In this document: one piece after another, positions 56,139 to 64,000 of the stretch
Layout: each line of letters begins with the position of its first letter
Numbering within the stretch: position 1 is the stretch's first letter
Source of the DNA: Bradyrhizobium sp. SSBR45G
Lineage (GTDB): Bacteria; Pseudomonadota; Alphaproteobacteria; Rhizobiales; Xanthobacteraceae
Direction of reading: 5' to 3'
Assembly (NCBI RefSeq): GCF_030159255.1
Contig: NZ_BSCT01000019.1
Location: 1-64,000 of the forward strand
DNA length: 64,000 nucleotides
The notes under the pieces: generated by a model
The model's input: only the letters and a program-made list of their open reading frames with translations
Database searches by the model: none
Told to the model about the DNA's origin: nothing
Position numbers and translations under genes: made by a program

Positions 56139-56876
56139 ATGACCATGATGAAAATGCGAGTGCTGGCAATGACCATCACTCTCGCAACCGTTGGAGCCGC
56201 TGGCGCCAAGGCGGAGTGTGAGATTGCCGATGCCAGGCTGGAAGAAGCCATACAGCAAAACCCTAAGCTGCGTGGTCCCGCCAATAGTCAGTCGGTGCGC
56301 GATCTGAGAAGTTTGCGGGATGCCGCATTCACGCTCCGATCCTACGGGCGTCAGGAGGACTGTGAGCGTCTTCTGGCAAACATCCGCGAATTGATCGCTG
56401 GGCCGCCAATGGGCTCGTTGGGCGGCAATGACGAGGAAGAGGCCGACAAACAAAACGCAGCGCGGGAGCCGAAAGCTAGGCGCGGGGCGGCGCTGGGCAG
56501 TCGTGATAAAAAGGACGCAAAACCGCTTTCAAGGATTGATGAACTCACTCCCGGCTTGAGGACGGACGAAATGATCGGAGCGGAAGTCCGCAGTTCCGAC
56601 GACAAGATCGTCGGCGAGGTCAGAAATATCGTTTTTGCCACCAAAGATGGCCGAGACTACGCGATCGTCGCTTCTGGCGGCTTTTTTACAGCGGGAAAGG
56701 AGAGCATTGTCGTGCCTATCAAATCGCTCAGGGTGACGCAGGATCGGTCGAGCTTCTTTCTTCCGATGTCCAGAGAGATCGTGAAAACTGTGCCCCTCAT
56801 GCCTGATCAGGACTATGTGTGGCTGTCGGATAAAAACTGGCGTAGCCATAATGACGCGCTCTTTCAGGGGCGCTGA
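56139..56876 (+). CDS. Periplasmic PRC-barrel protein
   Basis: A 245-residue exported protein. Signal peptide residues 1-25 (MRVLAMTITLATVGAAGAKA). The first half is helical (RLEEAIQQNPKLRGPANSQS, CERLLANIRELIAG), followed by an acidic and Lys-rich linker, and the C-terminal 95 residues form a PRC-barrel: RTDEMIGAEVRSSDDKIVGE, VRNIVFATKDGRDYAIVASG, ESIVVPIKSLRVTQDRSSFF. The family binds RNA or protein in ribosome maturation and photosynthetic complexes; periplasmic members have unknown roles. Confidence 0.85.
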   Translation: MTMMKMRVLAMTITLATVGAAGAKAECEIADARLEEAIQQNPKLRGPANSQSVRDLRSLRDAAFTLRSYGRQEDCERLLANIRELIAGPPMGSLGGNDEEEADKQNAAREPKARRGAALGSRDKKDAKPLSRIDELTPGLRTDEMIGAEVRSSDDKIVGEVRNIVFATKDGRDYAIVASGGFFTAGKESIVVPIKSLRVTQDRSSFFLPMSREIVKTVPLMPDQDYVWLSDKNWRSHNDALFQGR

Positions 56877-57247
56877 ATACAGATGAACGATCTGGATTGA
56901 GACCATAAGTGCGAGCAAGATGCCCGTGCTCGTCGGCTCCGATAGCGTGCAACGATTCAATCGTTTTTGACCGTAACTTCCGTCCATTCGATCTGGATGA
57001 AGAAATCTCCGAGATCGTCGTGAAACTCGGATCGTACGAGTCACCTCAGCAACCTCGCGCAACTGCGTCAGGATGACCACTCCGGGTCGTAGACCGTCGT
57101 GTCTCAACGACTGGGCCAACTCAGCTGCATCACCGAAGCCGGGGCCTGGGTGATGAAGGAGATGTAGGCGTTGGGATCGGGCCGAAATGCGCCAAGGGAC
57201 TGAACCGCCCGCGCGACAAGGCGCTACGACCTTCAGCTTGGCCAAGG
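56877..57247. other. Intergenic region; possible gene remnant
   Basis: About 370 bases between two genes whose 3' ends converge here. The minus strand carries an open stretch with GFGDAAELAQSLRHDGLRPG and VVILTQLREVAEVTRTIRVS that reads like protein but has no start with a ribosome site; it could be a decayed gene. Composition is slightly lower in GC than the neighbours. Confidence 0.4.
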
Positions 57248-58210
57248 TCAATCGGCGACTTCTGCTTCCAGAAGGTCACCTTGCCTTCGGCCGCCGTCAG
57301 AGCGTCGAACTGCCCGGTAACGGCCAGGCGATAGGCCGTGATGTCGAACAAACACCTTCGAAAATGCGGCCACGGTCTCGTAGCCGACACGGGTCGCGAT
57401 CCGCGCAATCCCCTCGTCGCTTGATTCGAGGAGAGACGCAGCCTCATCCATTCGGCGGACGATCAGATAGCGGTACATGGACTGTCCGACGAGCCTGGTG
57501 AAGCGGGCCGAAAACGCCGAGCGACCCAGCCCCACGCGTTGCCCGAGATCGTCAAGGGTCCAGGGTCGATCCGGTCGTTCGTGGATCAACTGGAGCGCCG
57601 GTCCGATGTGCGGGTCCGCCATCGCCCCAAGCCAGCCGCCTTCTCCGGGGCCGAGAGACTTGACCCAGCTTCGCAACACTTCGACGAAGAGCACCTCCGT
57701 CAGTCGAGACAGCGCTACGCCCTGGCCGGGACGCTGATGCGCCGATTCGCTCACCATGCGGCGCAGAATCGCCTCGAGCCACTCACCGTCCTCCGCCGGC
57801 TTCAGCAGAAGCACGGGCGGAAGCAATTCGAGCACGCTCCCGCGTGAGGGCCGCGCCACGGTGAACTTGCCGCAGATCATCGTCGCGTAAGGCTGCGCGC
57901 TGCCACCGTGCCGAACGACGCCGAGATGCGCGGACGATCGATCGAGGTCGTTCACCGAAAATGGCTTCGTCCGGCGATCCGAATAAATCTCGTGGGGCTC
58001 GCCGCGCGAAACGACCACAAAGTCGCCCGCGGTCATATGGAGTTCGCGTCCCTCTTCGAGCGCGAGGGTCGCCGAGCCGCGACTGAGATAATGGAACAGC
58101 GCGTACGGGCGTTGTGGCAACGCCAGATTCCAGGGATGACCGAGCTCGAAGTGGAACAGCAGAGTCCCACCGAGGCGAATGCGGTCGAGTACTTCGGCAA
58201 GGATGTCCAT
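57248..58210 (-). CDS. AraC-family regulator (cupin sensor)
   Basis: A 320-residue regulator. The N-terminal half is a cupin-like sensor: LGGTLLFHFELGHPWNLALP, YALFHYLSRGSATLALEEGR, LHMTAGDFVVVSRGEPHEIY. The C-terminal ~100 residues are two AraC helix-turn-helix motifs: WTLDDLGQRVGLGRSAFSAR, FTRLVGQSMYRYLIVRRMDE and IARIATRVGYETVAAFSKVF. ATG 58210 is the family start. It diverges from the hydrolase cluster beginning at 58382 by 171 bases and most likely controls it. Confidence 0.9.
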   Translation of the reverse strand: MDILAEVLDRIRLGGTLLFHFELGHPWNLALPQRPYALFHYLSRGSATLALEEGRELHMTAGDFVVVSRGEPHEIYSDRRTKPFSVNDLDRSSAHLGVVRHGGSAQPYATMICGKFTVARPSRGSVLELLPPVLLLKPAEDGEWLEAILRRMVSESAHQRPGQGVALSRLTEVLFVEVLRSWVKSLGPGEGGWLGAMADPHIGPALQLIHERPDRPWTLDDLGQRVGLGRSAFSARFTRLVGQSMYRYLIVRRMDEAASLLESSDEGIARIATRVGYETVAAFSKVFVRHHGLSPGRYRAVRRSDGGRRQGDLLEAEVAD

Positions 58211-58381
58211 GGCGGTGATGCTAATCCCGCGGACGATCCGACACAATACTTGGACGATTGGGCTCTACCGTCCAAGACCTCATCAGATTAGCTCCTGCCG
58301 AGCGCGCGGACGCATCGTGCGGTCTCATGCGTCCGGCCATCCCCGGACCTCACATCGTCCCTCGTCCAACTGGAGCTATCA

Positions 58382-59152
58382 ATGCGACATCTTCTTCTCT
58401 CGACCGCCGCCGCAATCATGGCGGGAACGGCATTTTCCGCCTCTGCCCAATCGGCTGAGCCGCCTAAGGGGGCGGCTCATAACATTGTGCTCGTCCATGG
58501 CGCCTTCGTCGACCAGACGAGTTGGAAACCCGTCGCCGACATCCTCACGAAGCAGGGCTACAACGTCACGCTGGTCGAAAATCCGCTGACCTCCCTGGCC
58601 GCCGACGTCGAAGCCACCAAACAGGCGCTGGCGAAGCAGAACGGCAAGACCGTTCTGGTCGGCCATTCCTGGGGCGGTGTGGTCATCACGCAAGCCGGTA
58701 ACGATCCCAAGGTCTCGGCGCTGGTCTACGTCTCCGCTTTCGCGCCTGACGTGGGACAATCTCTGGCGACCCTCGCCAAGAGCGGTCCGGCGACCGAAGG
58801 CACTGCCGCAATTCACCCTGACGACAAAGGCAATCTCTTCATCGATCCCAAGGTTTTTCCTTCGGCCGTCGCGGCTGACCTTCCGCCGCAGATCGCCGAA
58901 TCCCTGGCAAACCATCAGCTGCCGTTGAACCACACGGCGTTCGAGGCGCCGGTCGATACGGCTGCCTGGCGCGACAAACCGACGTTCTACGTGATCAGCA
59001 CCAAGGACAAGGTCATCGCCCCCGAGGTCCAGAAGTTCTTCGCCACCGAAATGAAGGCGCAGACAATCGATGTCGCCGGCAGCCATGCTTCGCTCGTCGT
59101 TCATGCAAAGGACGTCGCCGCGGTGATCGAAAAGGCCGCGCTGGTGAAGTGA
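58382..59152 (+). CDS. Exported alpha/beta hydrolase 1 (Sec)
   Basis: A 256-residue hydrolase with Sec signal peptide (MRHLLLSTAAAIMAGTAFSA). The oxyanion strand is NIVLVHGAFVDQTSW, the nucleophile elbow is GHSWGGVV near residue 100, and the catalytic His follows SHASLVVHAKDV near 240. The SWGG serine and D/H complete a triad like salicylate-esterase/AB-hydrolase_6 proteins. It shares layout with the hydrolase at 61370. GGAG precedes ATG 58382. First in the cluster after AraC. Confidence 0.9.
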   Translation: MRHLLLSTAAAIMAGTAFSASAQSAEPPKGAAHNIVLVHGAFVDQTSWKPVADILTKQGYNVTLVENPLTSLAADVEATKQALAKQNGKTVLVGHSWGGVVITQAGNDPKVSALVYVSAFAPDVGQSLATLAKSGPATEGTAAIHPDDKGNLFIDPKVFPSAVAADLPPQIAESLANHQLPLNHTAFEAPVDTAAWRDKPTFYVISTKDKVIAPEVQKFFATEMKAQTIDVAGSHASLVVHAKDVAAVIEKAALVK

Positions 59153-59239
59153 CAAGATCCGCTTCCGGCACGTTCGTGCCGGGAGCGCCGCACCGGTCAC
59201 CCCAAACGATTATCTCATGCCAAGCATCCGGAGGATGAC

Positions 59240-60112
59240 ATGACTGTACGCGACATCGCGCGCCAGGACGCCACGCTCGAGACGGCGCCAACCCGTTACA
59301 TCGAAGGCCACGGAATCCGCTTCGCCTATCGCCGCCTCGGCCCATCGAACGGAACGCCGCTGGTTCTGCTGCAGCACTTCTCGGGCAACATCGATGCGTG
59401 GGATCCCGCCGTCGTCAACGCCCTTGCCGCCGATCGCCCGGTGATCGCCTTCGACAATGCCGGGGTCGGCCGCTCGACCGGTCAAACGCCCGACAATGTC
59501 GAGGGGATGGCACGAGACGCGGTCGACTTCATCCACCTGCTCGGCCTTTCCGAAGTCGACCTGCTGGGCTTTTCCCTTGGTGGCTGCGTCGCCCAGCAGA
59601 TCGCCGCCGAACACGGACAGCTGGTCCGCAAGCTCATCCTGGTCGGCACCGCGCCGAAGGGCGGAGAGCAGCATTTGTTGGCAGTTCTGCAGGAAGCGTT
59701 TTCCCAAAACGACGCGCCTGACCCGCGCCTGCCGCTGTTCTTCACGAAGTCGTCCTCCAGCCAATCATCCGGCCTGGCATTCCTGAGGCGGACGAAGATG
59801 CGTCAGGACGACCGCGACACCGATAACGGCAGTGCGGTCACCGATCCGCAGGCCAAGGCGCTGATCACCTGGTGCGCCACACCCGATCCCGAGCACGCTA
59901 TTCTGCGCGCCATCCGCCAGCCCGCTCTCGTGATCAGCGGCAGCCACGACACCATGCTGCCCGCCAACAACGCCTACGCCATGTTCAAGGACCTCCCTCA
60001 CGCTCAGCTCGTGCTCTATCCCGATTCAGGGCACGGCGCCCTGTTTCAGCACCACGAGACGTTCGTCAGCCACGTCCGAACCTTCCTGGAAGCGTCACCG
60101 GCGGCAGCATGA
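59240..60112 (+). CDS. Cytoplasmic alpha/beta hydrolase 2
   Basis: A 290-residue alpha/beta hydrolase without signal peptide. It has RYIEGHGIRFAYRRLGPSNG, LVLLQHFSGNIDAWDPAVVN, FDNAGVGRSTG and the nucleophile elbow LLGFSLGGCVAQQI near residue 115, with the acid/histidine side in ISGSHDTMLPANNAYAMF and PDSGHGALFQHHETFVSHV. It resembles the haloperoxidase/esterase group. It lies 88 bases after hydrolase 1. Confidence 0.9.
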   Translation: MTVRDIARQDATLETAPTRYIEGHGIRFAYRRLGPSNGTPLVLLQHFSGNIDAWDPAVVNALAADRPVIAFDNAGVGRSTGQTPDNVEGMARDAVDFIHLLGLSEVDLLGFSLGGCVAQQIAAEHGQLVRKLILVGTAPKGGEQHLLAVLQEAFSQNDAPDPRLPLFFTKSSSSQSSGLAFLRRTKMRQDDRDTDNGSAVTDPQAKALITWCATPDPEHAILRAIRQPALVISGSHDTMLPANNAYAMFKDLPHAQLVLYPDSGHGALFQHHETFVSHVRTFLEASPAAA

Positions 60113-60172
60113 TCCTCGGTGCGATCGGATGCGATCGGGGGCTTCACCATGAGAGTTGTTACGGAGGACAGG

Positions 60173-60667
60173 ATGGCAACCGCAAAGGTCGACATCGAAC
60201 GCTTCAGCCTCACGAGCTCAAAACCGTTCGACGCCGTTGTGGCCGCGTTCAAGTCTGCGGTCGGGCAACCGGATATGGTCTCGTTTTTCCGAGAGACGAG
60301 GGCGACACGATCCTTGCCGGATTTGGAGCGCGTCGTCCAGGGCGGCCTTGGCCGCACGGACCTCATGCTGTTCGCGGAATTCGACCTGGGCGACATTCTG
60401 CGTCGCGAGACCGGATCCGAGACGCCCAGGATCGTGCGCTTTGTGGTCGGCAATCCGCTCATCATGAAGGACATGGTCAAGCACGTGCCCGATGCTGGAT
60501 CCTACGCTCCAGTCACCGTACTCATTGATGAGCGTCCCGATGGCGTGCACGTCTCCTATGACAAGATGGAAAGTTATCTGCTGCCTTATGGCAGCTCGGA
60601 AGCACTCGCCGTCGCTCGAAATCTCGATACGAAAGTCACAGCCTTGCTAAGCGAATGTGCAGGCTGA
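60173..60667 (+). CDS. DUF302 domain protein
   Basis: A 164-residue cytoplasmic protein of the DUF302 family, beginning MATAKVDIERFSLTSSKPFD. Characteristic blocks are LLFAEFDLGD-like (LMLFAEFDLGDILRRE), RFVVGNPLIMKDMVKHVPDA and GSYAPVTVLIDERPDGVHVS. DUF302 members have no established function, but occur with stress and redox genes. GGAGG stands six bases before ATG 60173. It is 60 bases after hydrolase 2. Confidence 0.85.
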   Translation: MATAKVDIERFSLTSSKPFDAVVAAFKSAVGQPDMVSFFRETRATRSLPDLERVVQGGLGRTDLMLFAEFDLGDILRRETGSETPRIVRFVVGNPLIMKDMVKHVPDAGSYAPVTVLIDERPDGVHVSYDKMESYLLPYGSSEALAVARNLDTKVTALLSECAG

Positions 60668-60774
60668 AACGTCTTGATAAAATCTTCGTCCGAAGGGCGC
60701 GGGTCACTCGTTTCAATCGCGGCGCGGCGGGCGTTGTCATGACGCGAGCCAGGAATTTGTAGGAAGGTTGCTCC

Positions 60775-61302
60775 ATGTACAAGATGCTTGTTGCTAATCT
60801 CACTGCTTTGGCGCTTTCCACCGGGGCTGTCGCGGCTGCTCCCGCCGCCGGGAAAGAGCCGCTGGATGCTGCAACCCTGAGCGCGATCGAATCGAAGTTC
60901 CACAGGCTGATGGAATTGGCCAACGACCACGATTTCCAGGCTCTGCATGACATGTTCTGGCAATCGCCTTCGACCCTGTTGGTGGCGAAGAGCGCGATCC
61001 AGTCCGAGGGCAACTGGGCCGGCTTTTGGGGCAACGAGGCCGTTGATCAAAAGCTGCATGATATCGGCAGCTCTGGTCCGGTCGTGCTCGCGCCAGATTA
61101 TTCCAAGCTCAAGGTCGTCGGCCTGACGCGCGACGTCGCGGAGTCCTACGTGCCGATGAACATCACGGTGTCATACGCGGGACAGGATGGAACAGCCAGG
61201 CCGTTCTTGATGATCATCAATTGGCTTCGCGTCGGGAACGACTGGAAGATCGCTGCCGAAATCATTCTGCCGGTGCCGCCGGGACCGGCCGTGAAGGGCT
61301 AG
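60775..61302 (+). CDS. Exported SnoaL/NTF2-like protein
   Basis: A 175-residue protein with signal peptide (MYKMLVANLTALALSTGAVA) and an NTF2-like fold: LMELANDHDFQALHDMFWQS, PSTLLVAKSAIQSEGNWAGF, and GTARPFLMIINWLRVGNDWK end in the family's strand pattern. It could act as a small ligand-binding or isomerase-type protein of the cluster. The GAAGG before ATG 60775 is fair. Confidence 0.8.
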   Translation: MYKMLVANLTALALSTGAVAAAPAAGKEPLDAATLSAIESKFHRLMELANDHDFQALHDMFWQSPSTLLVAKSAIQSEGNWAGFWGNEAVDQKLHDIGSSGPVVLAPDYSKLKVVGLTRDVAESYVPMNITVSYAGQDGTARPFLMIINWLRVGNDWKIAAEIILPVPPGPAVKG

Positions 61303-61369
61303 GCGCGGAGCGCGTGCGCGCTTACGTCATGAACCGGACATCCCATCCAACCCTGAAGGACGAGATATC

Positions 61370-62146
61370 ATGATGGACAGACGCACGTTTTCCGCCGCTC
61401 TCCTGGCCGGTGCTGCGGCTTCGCTGATCTCCACACCTGGCATGGCCGCAACGTCAACTCCGGTGAAGGCGAAGAACGTCGTGCTCGTGCACGGACTGTT
61501 CGCCGATGGCTCGTGCTGGTCGGAGGTGATCGCGCGATTGCAAGGGGCAGGGCTCAATGCCACGGCGGTCCAAAATCCGCTGACGACACTGCCCGAGGCG
61601 GTGGCTTCGGCTCAGCGTGTGCTGGCGCGGCAGGATGGCCCGACGGTGCTGGTGGGGCATTCCTTCTCCGGGATGATCGTCACTGAGGCTGGTGTGCATC
61701 CGAACGTCTCCGCGCTGGTCTATGTGGCTGCACGTGCGCCGGACGCAGGCGAGGACTACACCGCTCTCGCCAAGACCTATCCGACGCCGCCGGCGACGGC
61801 GGGTATCGTCTTCGATGGCGACGAAGGACGTCTCAGCGAAAAGGCCTTTCTGCGTGATTTCGCGAGCGACCTGCCGAACGCAAAAGCGAAAGTGCTGTAC
61901 GCCGTCCAGCAGCCGTTCCAGAAGGCGCTGCTCTCGGGCAAGACCACCAACGCGGCCTGGCGATCCAAGCCCAGCTATTATGCCGTTTCGACCGAAGACC
62001 GCACCATCAATCCGGACCTGGAGCGCTTCATGGCCAAGCGGATGGGCGCCAAGACCATCGAGGTGAAGGCCAGCCATCTCTCGCTGATCTCCCATCCCGA
62101 CGACATCACGGGGCTGATCCTCGAAGCCGCGGGACAGCGTGCCTGA
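61370..62146 (+). CDS. Exported alpha/beta hydrolase 3 (Tat-like signal)
   Basis: A 258-residue hydrolase similar in length and motif order to hydrolase 1: KNVVLVHGLFADGSCW, GHSFSGMIVTEAGVHPNVSA near residue 105, KSHLSL-like KASHLSLISHPDDI near 240. Instead of a Sec signal, it begins MMDRRTFSAALLAGAAASLI, a twin-arginine-like RRTF motif, so export in folded form is likely. The two exported paralogues therefore use different export routes. GGACGAG precedes ATG 61370. Last gene of the cluster. Confidence 0.9.
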   Translation: MMDRRTFSAALLAGAAASLISTPGMAATSTPVKAKNVVLVHGLFADGSCWSEVIARLQGAGLNATAVQNPLTTLPEAVASAQRVLARQDGPTVLVGHSFSGMIVTEAGVHPNVSALVYVAARAPDAGEDYTALAKTYPTPPATAGIVFDGDEGRLSEKAFLRDFASDLPNAKAKVLYAVQQPFQKALLSGKTTNAAWRSKPSYYAVSTEDRTINPDLERFMAKRMGAKTIEVKASHLSLISHPDDITGLILEAAGQRA

Positions 62147-62557
62147 CGACGGCGTGCGCGCACTCCGTGCGTCGATTCAATCGGTACGTCCCGAACTCTG
62201 AAGACTGGATGCCGGCGGCGTAGTTTCGATGAGAGGCATGTGGGGCGGGCGGGCGGCTTGCTTGGCGTCGTTCGGGTCAGTCTTCCAGGAAGGCTCACCG
62301 ACGCCGGCAGATCTCGTTGCCTGAAGAGGCGTTCAGACCATCTTTCGGCAAGACGGCCAGGTTTGCGCGGGACCCATGCGCCGCGTGCGATGCGATGTAA
62401 CAATCGGATCCAGCCGGGGGAACCGTGCAGGACGGACCGCAGTTACTCTGCAATGACGCGGGATGGCGCAGCCCGATGTTGGTGATTCCGTTCATTGCGC
62501 TGTATCTCTCCGGGGTAGAAACAAATTTTCGGCAGATTTGGGGGCGAAGGAAGGGCC
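62147..62557. other. Intergenic region, no gene seen
   Basis: About 410 bases after the hydrolase cluster. It includes no palindrome or reading frame that I can support. The ribosome site GGAAGG for the next gene is at its end. A promoter for that gene should lie in the last 100 bases, where A/T content is higher (AAACAAATTTTCGG). Confidence 0.5.
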
Positions 62558-63034
62558 ATGCGCGCGGTGATCCTGGCATTGTTCATCCTGGTGATGGTTG
62601 CGAGCCCGAACGTGGCGAACGCCGGTCTGAGCAGCTCACCTCGTGGATCGAGCGCACCCGAAGAGACTGCGGTCGCGGCGGGGGAATCAAATCAGCAGAC
62701 CGAGAACCAGATCGGCCTCACCAAGGCAAAGCGTCGTGCCGTGCAACGGGGGCTGACCAGGCTTGGGTTCGCCACCAAGATCAATGGGACGTTCGATGAA
62801 TCGTCTCGCGCCGTCATCGCGCGTTGGCAGGAGGAGCGCGGCTATCCCACGACCGGCTTCCTCAATGCCGCCCAGCACAAGGCGCTGATGGACGCGGCCG
62901 CGGAGGCTGCCAAATCCGACCGCCAAGCCCGTCGCAGCACGGGACGTGGGCGAAATCAGCGGAGCGTGGGAGGTCCCATCGGCGCGATCGGCGGCGCGAT
63001 GCACCGTGTGGTGGGCGGAATCTTCGGCAGGTAG
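62558..63034 (+). CDS. Secreted peptidoglycan-binding-like protein
   Basis: A 158-residue exported protein. Signal peptide MRAVILALFILVMVASPNVA, then a polar, Ser-rich stretch and a compact helical domain of the PG_binding_1 kind: KAKRRAVQRGLTRLGFATKI, NGTFDESSRAVIARWQEERG, YPTTGFLNAAQHKALMDAAA. The end is Arg-rich and Gly-rich. It should bind peptidoglycan in the periplasm. GGAAGG precedes ATG 62558. Confidence 0.85.
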   Translation: MRAVILALFILVMVASPNVANAGLSSSPRGSSAPEETAVAAGESNQQTENQIGLTKAKRRAVQRGLTRLGFATKINGTFDESSRAVIARWQEERGYPTTGFLNAAQHKALMDAAAEAAKSDRQARRSTGRGRNQRSVGGPIGAIGGAMHRVVGGIFGR

Positions 63035-63072
63035 CTCGTCCACCATCGAAAGAGTTGGGCGACCCGGGTTCC

Positions 63073-63900
63073 TCACGGATCATAGATGATCTTGGTTTTG
63101 ATGCCCAATCGGGCAGCGATAGCATCGACCTCTTCCTGACTCTGAGGATAGTCTTCAAAGGCGATGCTTGCCTTGTAGAGGCGCGGAAAATATCGCGGGT
63201 TGAGCGTCCAGAGGATGTCGCTGTCCACCCCCGTTTGTCCGTAGAGGCTGGTCACTCGTTTTCTCACATAGAGGCTGTCCGGCGGCGCCACGGACGATGG
63301 GTCGATCGCCCTCTCCATGAGAAACCGGGTCAAGCGCGATGATGAGTGCTCCACGGGATCGCTGCCCTCTCGACATGGCCCACGCCGCAGCATTCTCGGA
63401 CCACCTCCGCTCGGGGTCTTGAGGAATGCACAATACGGATCGGCGGGGTCGCTGCTTCTGGGATTGTGCCAGAGCACGAGGGAGTGCTTGAGCACGAAAG
63501 TGTGGTCGGGAGCGGTGATGATGAATTCAGCGCAGGCCGAGATGCAATAATCGTAAACGACGACCGTCGCATGCCGCTCGCGAATGAGATCGGCGAGTTC
63601 GAGGGCCTTGTCTTCCCTGCCGCCAGCGCTGCGGACGACGAACAGCCCGCCTGACTCGAGCGACTTGGTCAGCGAGACGTCGAGGCCTGGAAGCATCGAC
63701 GCGTCGAAGCACATGATGTGCTTGTCGGGGCTGAGCGCCATGGGACTCCGTGGCCAGATCGCCCGGCAGTATGAGACGGCGCGGTAATAGCTCTCGCGAT
63801 CATCCGCGTTGTCTTGGGACCATGCTGCGGGCGCCGACGCTGAAAGCGCGGCGGACAGCAGGACAATGGTCCGCCAGATCTTCTGCAACCGGTGGGCCAC
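63073..63900 (-). CDS. Secreted ClpP-like protein (275 aa)
   Basis: An exported protein of 275 residues. Signal peptide near TIVLLSAALSASAPAAW. A central motif VVYDYCISACAEFIITAPDH near residue 118 resembles the C-x-SxCA serine/cysteine elbow of a group of periplasmic ClpP/crotonase-fold proteins, where the Ser before Ala is the proposed nucleophile; the Gly-rich oxyanion pattern is less clear. GTG 63900 follows AGGAG by nine bases. The family and substrate are uncertain. It converges on the peptidoglycan-binding-like gene, 39 bases between their stops. Confidence 0.7.
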   Translation of the reverse strand: MAHRLQKIWRTIVLLSAALSASAPAAWSQDNADDRESYYRAVSYCRAIWPRSPMALSPDKHIMCFDASMLPGLDVSLTKSLESGGLFVVRSAGGREDKALELADLIRERHATVVVYDYCISACAEFIITAPDHTFVLKHSLVLWHNPRSSDPADPYCAFLKTPSGGGPRMLRRGPCREGSDPVEHSSSRLTRFLMERAIDPSSVAPPDSLYVRKRVTSLYGQTGVDSDILWTLNPRYFPRLYKASIAFEDYPQSQEEVDAIAARLGIKTKIIYDP

Positions 63901-64000
63901 CGCGAAGACTCCTCAACGAACATCGACCTTTGGTTGCGTATCGTAATTTTCCATGATCTGCAGGATCAAGCACCAAGATCGTACAATCGTCGAGACGTCG

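Overview
The window is chromosomal DNA from an alphaproteobacterium, most likely a Bradyrhizobium or close relative. The evidence is the very high GC content with a strong third-position GC bias, a GAAC-N7-GAAC SOS box ahead of recA, a tandem glycine riboswitch ahead of gcvTHP, an NAD-linked FdsGBA formate dehydrogenase, several small secreted proteins of a Bradyrhizobium type, and many nested palindromic repeats in the gaps between genes. The genus is an inference. I found no tRNA, rRNA, CRISPR array, transposase or phage gene.

Layout. 0.2-2.2 kb: a DUF429 gene, then about 1 kb of stacked repeats. 2.3-5.9 kb: a TetR regulator diverging from a carotenoid cleavage oxygenase that is followed by two IspZ-like membrane proteins; four copies of one 19-bp palindrome sit in two pairs at the promoters and tie these genes into one regulon. 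5.9-13 kb: a Lys/Arg-rich small protein, a SET-domain protein with a histone-like tail, an XRE regulator, a DsbA-family thiol oxidoreductase, a GNAT/CelD-like protein, an HD-GYP protein and a lipoprotein. 13-19.7 kb: a secreted caspase-like peptidase, a PQQ dehydrogenase, a PilZ protein, a thioesterase and several small proteins, including a related pair of secreted proteins sharing an IP..K...DPW motif. 19.6-21 kb: gene-poor. 21.8-32 kb: recA, gcvPHT under a glycine riboswitch, alaS and a cyclic-nucleotide-gated K+ channel. 32.2-39.4 kb: fdsGBA-fdhD-fdsD and a divergent LysR gene. 39.4-42 kb: a frameshifted DUF4240 gene, a small monooxygenase and a second copy of the ~700-bp repeat seen at 1.1 kb. 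42-54.4 kb: a PAS histidine kinase, a CDF cation transporter, a quinone-oxidoreductase-like protein, a CBS-domain protein, two OxlT-like oxalate/formate antiporters, a TctABC tricarboxylate transporter and a 45-residue small protein. The CBS gene and both antiporters carry the same palindrome (YTGGTATA-N3-TATKCCAR) in their promoters. 54.8-64 kb: an orphan receiver protein, small secreted proteins, an AraC regulator with a cluster of three alpha/beta hydrolases plus DUF302 and SnoaL-like proteins, a peptidoglycan-binding-like protein and a secreted ClpP-like protein.

How it fits together. Three local circuits can be read from the DNA: the TetR/apocarotenoid regulon, the oxalate antiporter/CBS regulon, whose end product formate could feed the Fds dehydrogenase 10 kb away, and the glycine-sensing gcv operon. 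The two ~700-bp repeats, in the same orientation about 40 kb apart, are the largest unexplained structure.
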